A DNA stretch of 64,000 nucleotides from NCBI RefSeq assembly GCF_002858935.1, contig NZ_PJRT01000007.1:62001-126000 (forward strand), given 5' to 3'. Origin of the DNA: Pantoea endophytica (lineage in GTDB: Bacteria > Pseudomonadota > Gammaproteobacteria > Enterobacterales > Enterobacteriaceae). Within the stretch, counting starts at the first letter, position 1. Every line of letters starts with the position of its first letter. Positions 43,874 through 50,784 of this stretch are shown here, piece after piece. Below the pieces are notes generated by a model. The model was not told the origin of the DNA and ran no database searches. It worked only from the letters and a program-made list of their open reading frames with translations. A program made the translations under genes and the position numbers.

Positions 43874-44438
43874 AACCTCTCCTTCGCTGTTTAACTGGTT
43901 GATTACTGCTCTAAAAAAGCACAGCTTGTCGCCGCTGGCAAATACCATGCCGCAGTAGGTTAACGTCACTGCGTTTACATCACCTGTTTAATAAACAGCA
44001 GAAATATATCTTTTTGTTCTAAAAATATTAGCTTTTAATTAACAATCCTGATCGTCCTGCGCTGTCCGGAAATATTTACATGCTCAACGTATTTACCGTA
44101 AATAACGCCATTTTTCTTCGCACTAAAAAATAAATAAATGAAGTGCTTACCTGATAAGCACAGCGGGAATAGGCGGAAAACAATAACAATATTGTCACAA
44201 TGAATGAGGGTGATTAACCTTAACGTCGTGATTTTTAAAGTATTAGTTTCTGCTGAAAACAATGATCGAAATCAAAAAACACTGTTATAGTTTTACCGAC
44301 TTCCCCTGTATCTTTTTGTTCGCACCACTTCCTTTTACATTGGCGCGACATTTCTTTAAGCACGGCGAAATAACCGCTGCGCTCTGCTTGTTAATTATAA
44401 GTAAAAATTCGGTGTAATTTGTGGCAATGAGGTAAGCA
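43874..44438. other. AT-rich regulatory region ahead of the cytochrome bd operon
   Basis: A 565-bp gap. A leftward 75-codon frame (44035-44262) is present but has no family, no ribosome-binding site and lies in AT-rich DNA; it is not called. The right half carries the oxidase promoter with an FNR-like site. The rest shows nothing I can name. Confidence 0.6.
44262..44291 (+). promoter_or_regulatory. oxidase promoter with FNR-like site
   Basis: ATGAT-CGAA-ATCAA at 44262-44275 matches the FNR consensus TTGAT-N4-ATCAA at 9 of 10 positions. A TG-T-TATAGT extended -10 box lies at 44284-44291. The site falls between -35 and -10, a position that would block the promoter when FNR is active, i.e. without oxygen. 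Confidence 0.5.
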
Positions 44439-45860
44439 ATGTTTGGATTAGACGCCTTTCATCTGGCCAGGATTCAGTTCGCATTTACTGTTTCCTTCCA
44501 TATTATCTTTCCAGCCATCACCATCGGTCTCGCCAGTTTCCTGGCGGTGCTTGAAGGGATGTGGCTGAAAACCCGTAACGAGACCTATCGCGATCTCTAC
44601 CATTTCTGGTCAAAAGCGTTTGCCGTTAACTTCGGCATGGGCGTGGTATCCGGATTGGTGATGGCGTACCAGTTCGGTACTAACTGGAGCGGTTTCTCAC
44701 AGTTTGCTGGCAGTATCACCGGCCCGCTGCTCACCTATGAAGTGTTAACCGCCTTCTTCCTTGAAGCGGGCTTCCTTGGCGTAATGCTGTTTGGCTGGAA
44801 CCGCGTCGGTCCAGGCTTGCACTTCTTTGCAACCTGCATGGTCGCGCTCGGCACCATCTTCTCCACCTTCTGGATTCTGGCGTCAAACAGCTGGATGCAT
44901 ACGCCGCAGGGCTACATCATCCAGAACGGCATCGTGGTACCGGAAGATTGGCTGAAAATTATCTTCAACCCCTCGTTCCCTTATCGCTTGTTCCACATGT
45001 CGGTCGGTGCCTTCCTGGCCAGCGCCTTCTTTGTCGGCGCGTCGGGCGCATGGCATTTACTGCGCGGTAACGACAATCCAGCGATTCGTAAGATGTTCTC
45101 GATGGCGCTGTGGATGGCACTGATCGTGGCACCGATTCAGGCGATGATCGGTGATGCGCACGGCCTGAACACCCTTGAGCATCAGCCTGCGAAAATCGCG
45201 GCAATTGAAGGACACTGGGAAAACAAGCCGGGTGAAGCCACGCCGCTGATTCTGTTTGGTGTGCCGGATATGGAGCAGGAGCGCACCAAGTACGCACTGG
45301 AAATCCCGTACCTCGGCAGCCTGATTCTGACGCACAGCCTGGAGAAGCAAATTCCTGCGCTGAAGAGCTTCCCGAAAGAGGACCGTCCAAACTCCACCAT
45401 CATCTTCTGGTCATTCCGCGTGATGGTGGCGCTGGGCCTGCTGATGATTACGCTCGGCGTGGTGTCTTTGTGGCTGCGTTTCAAAGGCCGTTTGTATCAC
45501 TCGCGTCCGTTCCTGTGGTTCACGCTGTTGATGGGTCCATCGGGTTTGATCGCCATTCTGGCCGGTTGGTTTACCACCGAGATTGGGCGTCAGCCGTGGG
45601 TGGTATATGGCGTGCAGCGCACCATTGATGCGGTCTCGGCACATGGCGATATGCACATGAGCATCAGCCTGCTGGCGTTCATTCTGGTCTACTCGTCGGT
45701 GTTTGGTGTCGGTTACCTCTACATGATGCGTCTGATCAAAGAGGGTCCGGTGACCGGCGAAGGTAAAGAGGTTGATCACGGTGGTCCGGGTCAGCATCAC
45801 ACGCCAGCGCGTCCGTTGTCGGCGGCCAAAACCCATAGCGAAAAGAGTGGGGAGCACTAA
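44439..45860 (+). CDS. cioA: cytochrome bd-type quinol oxidase subunit I, CIO type
   Basis: A 473-residue integral-membrane subunit. His21 ([10 protein letters not shown]) corresponds to the b595/d ligand; [15 protein letters not shown] holds the b558 His; GRQPWVVYG is conserved. The Q-loop between helices 6 and 7 is short (E. coli CydA is 522 residues, with a longer loop), the mark of the cyanide-insensitive CIO branch. It oxidises ubiquinol and reduces O2 to water without proton pumping. GAGGT precedes the ATG. Followed 1 bp later by subunit II. Confidence 0.9.
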   Translation: MFGLDAFHLARIQFAFTVSFHIIFPAITIGLASFLAVLEGMWLKTRNETYRDLYHFWSKAFAVNFGMGVVSGLVMAYQFGTNWSGFSQFAGSITGPLLTYEVLTAFFLEAGFLGVMLFGWNRVGPGLHFFATCMVALGTIFSTFWILASNSWMHTPQGYIIQNGIVVPEDWLKIIFNPSFPYRLFHMSVGAFLASAFFVGASGAWHLLRGNDNPAIRKMFSMALWMALIVAPIQAMIGDAHGLNTLEHQPAKIAAIEGHWENKPGEATPLILFGVPDMEQERTKYALEIPYLGSLILTHSLEKQIPALKSFPKEDRPNSTIIFWSFRVMVALGLLMITLGVVSLWLRFKGRLYHSRPFLWFTLLMGPSGLIAILAGWFTTEIGRQPWVVYGVQRTIDAVSAHGDMHMSISLLAFILVYSSVFGVGYLYMMRLIKEGPVTGEGKEVDHGGPGQHHTPARPLSAAKTHSEKSGEH

Positions 45861-45861
45861 G

Positions 45862-46866
45862 ATGATCGACTTTTCAATTATCTGGTTTGCCATCATCGTG
45901 TTTGGCACCTTAATGTACATCGTGATGGATGGTTTCGATCTCGGCATTGGCTTGCTGTTGCCGTTCAATAAAGATCCCATCGAACGCGACATGATGGTTA
46001 ATACCGTTGCCCCGGTTTGGGATGGCAACGAAACCTGGCTGGTGCTGGGCGGCGCGGCGCTGTATGGCGCGTTCCCACTGGCTTACTCGGTGCTGCTGGA
46101 TGCGCTGTCGATTCCTTTGACGGCGATGCTGATTGGCCTGATCTTCCGTGGCGTCGCGTTTGAGTTCCGCTTTAAAGCCACGCTAGAACACCGTGCGTTC
46201 TGGGATAAGTCATTCATTGCCGGTTCACTGCTGGCCACTTTCAGTCAGGGCGTGGCCGTGGGCGCTATCCTGAATGGTTTCCCGGTGGTGGGCCGTGAAT
46301 ATGCGGGTTCAGCGATGAGCTGGTTAGCGCCGTTCCCGCTGTTCTGCGGCGTCGGTCTGGTCATCGCCTATGCACTGCTGGGTTGTACCTGGCTGATCAT
46401 GAAAACCGAACACGATCTGCATCGTAAGATGTCTGCGCTGGCGACGCCGCTGACGCTGACGCTGCTGCTGGTGGTGGGCATTATCAGTATCTGGACGCCG
46501 CTGACGCACGCGGATATCGCGCAGCGCTGGTTCTCGCGTCCGAACCTGTTCTGGTTCCTGCCGGTTCCGGTACTGGTGGTGCTGTGTTCGTGGGGGATTG
46601 TGCGCGCCATCAAACGTGAAGCGCATTACTCGCCGTTCATCCTGACATTGGCGCTGATTTTCCTTGGCTTCTCGGGCCTCGGTATCAGCATCTGGCCGAA
46701 CATCATTCCACCGTCAATCACCATCTGGCAGGCGGCGTCTCCGGCGAGCAGCCAGGCGTTTATGCTGGTGGGCGGCCTGCTGATTATTCCGGTAATTCTG
46801 GGTTACACCTTCTGGAGTTACTACGTGTTCCGCGGAAAAATCAAAGCCGACGAAGGATACCATTGA
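45862..46866 (+). CDS. cioB: cytochrome bd-type quinol oxidase subunit II, CIO type
   Basis: A 334-residue CydB-family subunit with about nine helices. IIVFGTLMYIVMDGFDLGI and NTVAPVWDGNETWLVLGG are the conserved N-terminal quinone-side segments. The ATG at 45862 starts directly after the subunit I stop, with GGGGAG upstream; upstream in-frame codons belong to the overlapping shadow of subunit I. It forms the heterodimer with CioA. A 55-codon gene follows. Confidence 0.9.
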   Translation: MIDFSIIWFAIIVFGTLMYIVMDGFDLGIGLLLPFNKDPIERDMMVNTVAPVWDGNETWLVLGGAALYGAFPLAYSVLLDALSIPLTAMLIGLIFRGVAFEFRFKATLEHRAFWDKSFIAGSLLATFSQGVAVGAILNGFPVVGREYAGSAMSWLAPFPLFCGVGLVIAYALLGCTWLIMKTEHDLHRKMSALATPLTLTLLLVVGIISIWTPLTHADIAQRWFSRPNLFWFLPVPVLVVLCSWGIVRAIKREAHYSPFILTLALIFLGFSGLGISIWPNIIPPSITIWQAASPASSQAFMLVGGLLIIPVILGYTFWSYYVFRGKIKADEGYH

Positions 46867-46867
46867 T

Positions 46868-47035
46868 ATGAAAACCGAGGTCAGCAACATGAAAACTCAC
46901 TCTGAAACGAAGATTCCGTGGTGGAAGCAGGTGATGTGGCTGGTAGTCATTTACGGCGCAAGCGTGCTGGCACTCGGTGTGGTGGCATCACTGTTTCGTA
47001 TGATGATGACGGCAGCGGGCATGCGTTCGCACTGA
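46868..47035 (+). CDS. DUF2474-family small membrane subunit of the bd oxidase
   Basis: A 55-codon gene: soluble MKTEVSNMKTHSETK leader, then KIPWWKQVMWLVVIYGASVL and a single helix ending LFRMMMTAAGMRSH. This is the DUF2474 pattern (Pro-Trp-Trp-Lys then one helix) of very short proteins encoded after CIO-type oxidases, analogous to CydX. A second ATG at 46889 (GAGG at good distance) gives 48 residues and may be the real start. It begins one base after the subunit II stop and a terminator follows. Confidence 0.88.
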   Translation: MKTEVSNMKTHSETKIPWWKQVMWLVVIYGASVLALGVVASLFRMMMTAAGMRSH

Positions 47036-47070
47036 GCCCGCGCACCGCTTCAAGCAGTTGATATCACCGC

Positions 47071-47100
47071 AAGGTCGTCATTCGTGACGACCTTTTTTCT
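47071..47100 (+). terminator. terminator of the cio operon
   Basis: AAGGTCGTCA and TGACGACCTT form a perfect 10-bp stem with a stable TTCG tetraloop, followed by a T run (TTTTTTCT). Confidence 0.95.
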
Positions 47101-47258
47101 TTTCATGCGCGATAAAAACGTTAGTAACCTAAGCAATTAATGCTTTTCCCGTTGCGCTACCTTTACTCTTCCTTACGTTGGTAATACGTTTTTGTTATAT
47201 TTATGTGACGAATAACGCAAATTCATGACGTTAACCACCTCATTCGACTATCAAAATC

Positions 47259-48125
47259 ATGCTCAGCCTGAATGTAAAAAAACAGTACATCAACGATCTG
47301 GTGGACTGGATAGAAGCGAACCTGACCGACGAGCTCAACATCGATCTGATTACCCTGAAATCCGGTTACTCCAAATGGCACATGCAGCGCATGTTCAAAG
47401 AGATGACCGGACAAACGCTGGCGTCCTACACGCGCAAACGTCGTCTGACCATGGCGGCGATGGCGCTGCGTCTGACCAGCATGCCGCTGATCGATATTGC
47501 GGTGCGCTTTGGTTTTGATAATCAGCAGAATTTTACCCGTGTGTTTAAAAGCCACTTCTCGATGACGCCGGGTGCTTATCGTCGCATTCCGGAAATGCTG
47601 ATGAAGGATTTCCACAGCCGCATCTCCACGCAGCGTGAGTGGGTCAATGCGCGTCTGGCGCAGAAGCCGGAGATTCAGCTGTGTGGCGAAGTGATTGAGT
47701 GGGAATGCCGCTTCGGGGAATACATCGATCATCAAAATCATGTGGTGGCGCAGCATACGCGCGATTTCATCGCTTTTGCCGGTCAGCATGTGAACCGCGG
47801 CTGGCTGGGCTTTCAGTTCAGTCCGGGCGTGCATTCTGCTGACCAGCAACACATCAGCCTATTCCAGGCGCTGGAGAGTCAATACGCCGATGTGCTGCCG
47901 CGTAACGTGCAGAACTGGACCGGCGAGAGGGGTTTGTATGCGGAGATTGACTGGCACGGCGCGCCGGAAGAGATCAACGCATTCACCGCGGAGATTTACT
48001 ACAACCATTTGCCAGCGCTGGGCGTAGCACGCCGTGCGGGCAAAGATTTGCTTAAGCTGGATCTGAAATACAGCACGCCCGATCTGCTGCAAGGCACCTT
48101 CTATATTCCGGTGACGGATAAGTAA
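47259..48125 (+). CDS. Rob-like AraC-family regulator with GyrI-like C-terminal domain
   Basis: A 288-residue protein with N-terminal AraC-type double HTH (LKSGYSKWHMQRMFKEMTG; then FGFDNQQNFTRVFKSHF) and a C-terminal GyrI-like small-molecule-binding domain (about 120-288), the architecture of E. coli Rob. Such proteins respond to bile salts or fatty acids and activate efflux and stress genes. It may be a Rob paralogue. It stands between the bd oxidase and a small exported protein. Target genes are unknown; the upstream 160 bp probably contain its promoter. Confidence 0.88.
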   Translation: MLSLNVKKQYINDLVDWIEANLTDELNIDLITLKSGYSKWHMQRMFKEMTGQTLASYTRKRRLTMAAMALRLTSMPLIDIAVRFGFDNQQNFTRVFKSHFSMTPGAYRRIPEMLMKDFHSRISTQREWVNARLAQKPEIQLCGEVIEWECRFGEYIDHQNHVVAQHTRDFIAFAGQHVNRGWLGFQFSPGVHSADQQHISLFQALESQYADVLPRNVQNWTGERGLYAEIDWHGAPEEINAFTAEIYYNHLPALGVARRAGKDLLKLDLKYSTPDLLQGTFYIPVTDK

Positions 48126-48134
48126 TGCATAATT

Positions 48135-48167
48135 CGTGCGGTAAACCGTGACAAACCGCACGATTTT
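48135..48167 (+). terminator. terminator-like hairpin after the AraC-type gene
   Basis: CGTGCGGT and ACCGCACG pair perfectly (8 bp) around a 12-nt loop and lead into ATTTTATA. Confidence 0.55.
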
Positions 48168-48311
48168 ATAAACTCACTGGCATAATGAGCGTAAAATTCT
48201 TCATCGAAACCTGATTGGCCGCGTAAATCACCAGCCGCCACACATCAGGCTGGATAATCACCTGCATTTCTGGTCCATTCCGGGCCGCTATAGTGAACAG
48301 ACAAAAAAATT

Positions 48312-48521
48312 ATGCGACTTCTACCGTTGTTCCTCATGACAGCGCTTGTAGCGTTTTCTTCGCTGGCAAGTGCACAAATGGCTGAGCCTTTTTCACCGCC
48401 GGGCGGACTGCATCCGCATCAACCGCATTGTGCGCAGCATGAAATTCTGGGCGACAATGTGCTGCCGAAACATAGCCAGGATGATGGCAGTTTCGTGACC
48501 TGCGGCAATCGCCAGGCGTAA
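48312..48521 (+). CDS. small exported protein of unknown function
   Basis: A 69-residue precursor with an N-terminal signal peptide (MRLLPLFLMTALVAFSSLA, then SAQ cleavage) and a mature part of about 48 residues rich in His and Pro (PPGGLHPHQPHCAQH) with two cysteines. I do not recognise a family; several enterobacterial periplasmic proteins of this size share the layout. The His cluster could bind metal. No strong ribosome-binding site is visible before the ATG, a reason for caution. Stands alone. Confidence 0.65.
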   Translation: MRLLPLFLMTALVAFSSLASAQMAEPFSPPGGLHPHQPHCAQHEILGDNVLPKHSQDDGSFVTCGNRQA

Positions 48522-48589
48522 TCCGTTTTTAAAATCCGTGACCGCTGCAATCTAAGCGCGGTCTCGGCAGTCAAACGCATCTATGTATT

Positions 48590-48678
48590 GCGCAATAAAT
48601 TGCGCCGCTACAATTCCAGCTTGTCATTTGCACCTTATCCCTCACTGCTCTTCATCGTAGCGGCGCGATTTATCGCGC
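48590..48678. repeat. family-B repeat, copy B5 (two inverted halves)
   Basis: GCGCAATAAATTGCGCCGCT continues to TAC at 48611; GTAGCGGCGCGATTTATCGC starts at 48657 and continues to GC at 48678. The halves are inverted and 45 bp apart. Confidence 0.85.
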
Positions 48679-48758
48679 TGTTTTAACGTGCCAATTTTCC
48701 AATAGCATTTTTCGGCATTGCGTCGAAGATATATCATAACTATTCTCTCCCCATCAGA

Positions 48759-48773
48759 TGAGAATGACTTTCA
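48759..48773. promoter_or_regulatory. candidate Fur site upstream of nfeF
   Basis: TGAGAAT-G-ACTTTCA matches the 7-1-7 Fur motif (TGATAAT-N-ATTATCA) at 11 of 14 arm positions. It ends 22 bp before the TTG start. Confidence 0.55.
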
Positions 48774-48795
48774 CTATCTTTTAGGGAGACACCAC

Positions 48796-49578
48796 TTGCA
48801 AACTCACCCTTCCGAACGCGCGCCACGTCGTGTGCGCAATGAACTGCGTTTCCGCCACATCAGCGTGGTCAGCAAGACGCTGATTGCCGGTGAATTCTGG
48901 CGCATTGTTTTCAACGGCAGCGATCTGGCCGGCTTCAACTCGCCATCGTTTGACGATCACATCAAAGTGTTCTTCCCGGAACATGCCGGTGCAGAGCTGG
49001 CGCTGCCGCAGATCACCGATGAAGGCATCGTTTGGCCGAATGGTGTGCGTCCTGCCGCGCGTGATTACACGCCGCTGGAATTTAACGGCGTCGATTCTCT
49101 GACCATCGATTTCTACATCCACGATGGCGGCGTTGCCAGCAGCTGGGCAAACCAAGCCAAAGTGGGCGATCAAATCGCGATGGGCGGTCCGCGCGGTTCG
49201 TTGGTGATCCCGGCGGATTACGCCTGCCAGATTTACGTCTGTGATGAGACCGGTCTGCCCGCCTTTAAACGTCGTTACAGCGAAATCCAGGCGCAGGAAA
49301 TTCACCTGCTGGCCTATGCCGATGAAGCCACCGGCCGCGATTATCTCGGTGATCTGCCAAATGTGCAGGTGAGTTGGTTGGGCAGCGGCACCATGCAGGC
49401 CGATAACCTAACACCGATTAAGGCGCAGCTGGATAGGATTGCGCTGCCTGCCACTGAATACTTCATCTGGCTGACGGGCGAGGGCGAAGCGGTGAAACTG
49501 CTGAGCGATTACTTCACCCAGGGACGCGGTGCACATACCGATTTCGTGCGCGCCGTAGCTTATTGGCATCAAAAATAA
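48796..49578 (+). CDS. nfeF: NADPH-dependent ferric-siderophore reductase, NfeF/YqjH type
   Basis: A 260-residue siderophore-interacting flavin reductase. RVRNELRFRHISVVSKTLIAG, FDDHIKVFFPE and the GPRGSLVIP segment match YqjH. It reduces ferric siderophores or ferric citrate in the cytoplasm to release iron. The start is TTG 48796, because AGGGAGA is about 7 nt upstream, the length (260) is close to E. coli YqjH (254), and a Fur-like site lies inside the longer open frame, which would otherwise be coding. nfeR follows on the same strand, whereas in E. coli the two are divergent. Confidence 0.85.
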   Translation: MQTHPSERAPRRVRNELRFRHISVVSKTLIAGEFWRIVFNGSDLAGFNSPSFDDHIKVFFPEHAGAELALPQITDEGIVWPNGVRPAARDYTPLEFNGVDSLTIDFYIHDGGVASSWANQAKVGDQIAMGGPRGSLVIPADYACQIYVCDETGLPAFKRRYSEIQAQEIHLLAYADEATGRDYLGDLPNVQVSWLGSGTMQADNLTPIKAQLDRIALPATEYFIWLTGEGEAVKLLSDYFTQGRGAHTDFVRAVAYWHQK

Positions 49579-49667
49579 CGCCAACGCCGCGCGCGCTGCC
49601 GCCTGTGTTGAATTTTGCCAGGTGGCAGACTACTATCAACCTCCCTTAATTAGCGCTCAGGAAGGCA

Positions 49668-50207
49668 ATGAAACAGCAGCGGGATTTTCCATGGCAGTCC
49701 GATCACGCACAGCGCACCGTCTGTGCAGGCGCACGCAAGAAGCGTCGGGAGCGGATGCTGGATGCCAGCGATATCCGCTTGTTAATGCTGCACTTTCTCG
49801 CCATCAGCTCTGCGCACGGGTATGAGCTGATTAAATCGGTTGAAGAGCTCTCAAAAGGGGAATATTCACCCAGCCCCGGCATTATCTATCCCAACCTTAC
49901 GTTGCTCGAAGAGATGGATGCGATTCGCGTGGTCGATGCGCAGGCATCTCGTAAAGCCTATGCGCTGAATGAAGGCGGCGAGGCGCTGCTGGCGGAGAAT
50001 CGTGACAACGTGAATGCGATTATCGAGCGCTTAACCTCGCTGGCGATTCTGGTGAATAACCGCAGCATTCCGCAGGTTGAACAGGCGATTCATCTGATCA
50101 AACACACCTTGAATCATCGTCTGGCGCAGGAAGATATTTCGGATGAGGCGCTGGAGATCGTGATCAGCGCGCTGCAGGAAGCGGCGGAAAAAATCGCTAA
50201 AAGTTAG
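49668..50207 (+). CDS. PadR-family regulator, NfeR/YqjI type without the His-rich extension
   Basis: A 179-residue PadR winged-helix protein: LLMLHFLAISSAHGYELIKSV, YSPSPGIIYPNLTLLEEMDA and EGGEALLAENRDNVN are typical of YqjI. In E. coli YqjI a long His/Cys-rich N terminus binds nickel; here the 40-residue N terminus (MKQQRDFPWQSDHAQRT, then basic residues) has only one His and one Cys. AGGAAGG precedes the ATG. Neighbourhood with nfeF supports the assignment; metal response may be lost or altered. Confidence 0.85.
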   Translation: MKQQRDFPWQSDHAQRTVCAGARKKRRERMLDASDIRLLMLHFLAISSAHGYELIKSVEELSKGEYSPSPGIIYPNLTLLEEMDAIRVVDAQASRKAYALNEGGEALLAENRDNVNAIIERLTSLAILVNNRSIPQVEQAIHLIKHTLNHRLAQEDISDEALEIVISALQEAAEKIAKS

Positions 50208-50276
50208 CAGGTCGCCATGAATGACGACCTTAGGTGCGTGTACATCCGTTTATTCCGATAACGCACGAACCCCAAA

Positions 50277-50564
50277 TCAACTCTTCTTCTTATCCACATG
50301 CCCCAACGCGCGATCCGGCCAGCAGAGGTCGCGCACGCGCTGCTTCAGCGCTGCCGCATCCGGGAATCCGCCTTCCTGCTTACGCTCCCAAATCACCTGA
50401 CCATCAATGGTAATCTCAAACACGCCGCCGGTTCCCGGCTGTAGCGTTACCGCGCTTAAATCCTCGGCAAAGGTATGCAGCAACTCCTGCGCCATCCAGG
50501 CGGAACGCAGCAGCCAGTTACATTGTGTGCAGTAATGAATGGTAATCGCTGGTTTCTGTGACAT
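50277..50564 (-). CDS. SelT/SelW/SelH (Rdx) family thioredoxin-fold protein
   Basis: A 95-residue thioredoxin-like protein with the conserved C-x2-C near the N terminus (ITIHYCTQCNWLLR) and the family GTGGVFEITIDGQVIW segment. Redox function is presumed; the Cys in place of selenocysteine is normal for bacterial members. The start at 50564 (MSQKP) is preferred; an ATG 12 bp upstream is possible. Not clearly tied to neighbours; it is divergent from the heme receptor gene across a 220-bp region with a Fur-like site. Confidence 0.88.
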   Translation of the reverse strand: MSQKPAITIHYCTQCNWLLRSAWMAQELLHTFAEDLSAVTLQPGTGGVFEITIDGQVIWERKQEGGFPDAAALKQRVRDLCWPDRALGHVDKKKS

Positions 50565-50635
50565 AACGTGTCTCATTTAAATAATGAAGTTAACAAAATG
50601 TGCGGTCCAAGATACATCTTAGCTTACTGCTAGTT

Positions 50636-50654
50636 GATAATGATTACCACTTGC
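50636..50654. promoter_or_regulatory. Fur box upstream of the heme-uptake locus
   Basis: GATAATGATTACCACTTGC matches the 19-bp Fur consensus at 14 positions, with the left half perfect. It lies 130 bp before the receptor start. Confidence 0.75.
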
Positions 50655-50784
50655 ATTACATTCCTGTCGACATCATTTATTACAAAAAATAAGTCCATAA
50701 TTTTTACGGTCTTTTAACCAAGGTCCGTACTTTCCGGCAGCAAGCAAGTGAGCGAATACTAACAATTAACCAGGTATTTCGCGC

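Noticed and set aside
44035-44262. 75-codon leftward ORF in the gap before the bd oxidase
   Set aside because: No recognisable family, no ribosome-binding site, very AT-rich and odd composition; it is in a promoter region.
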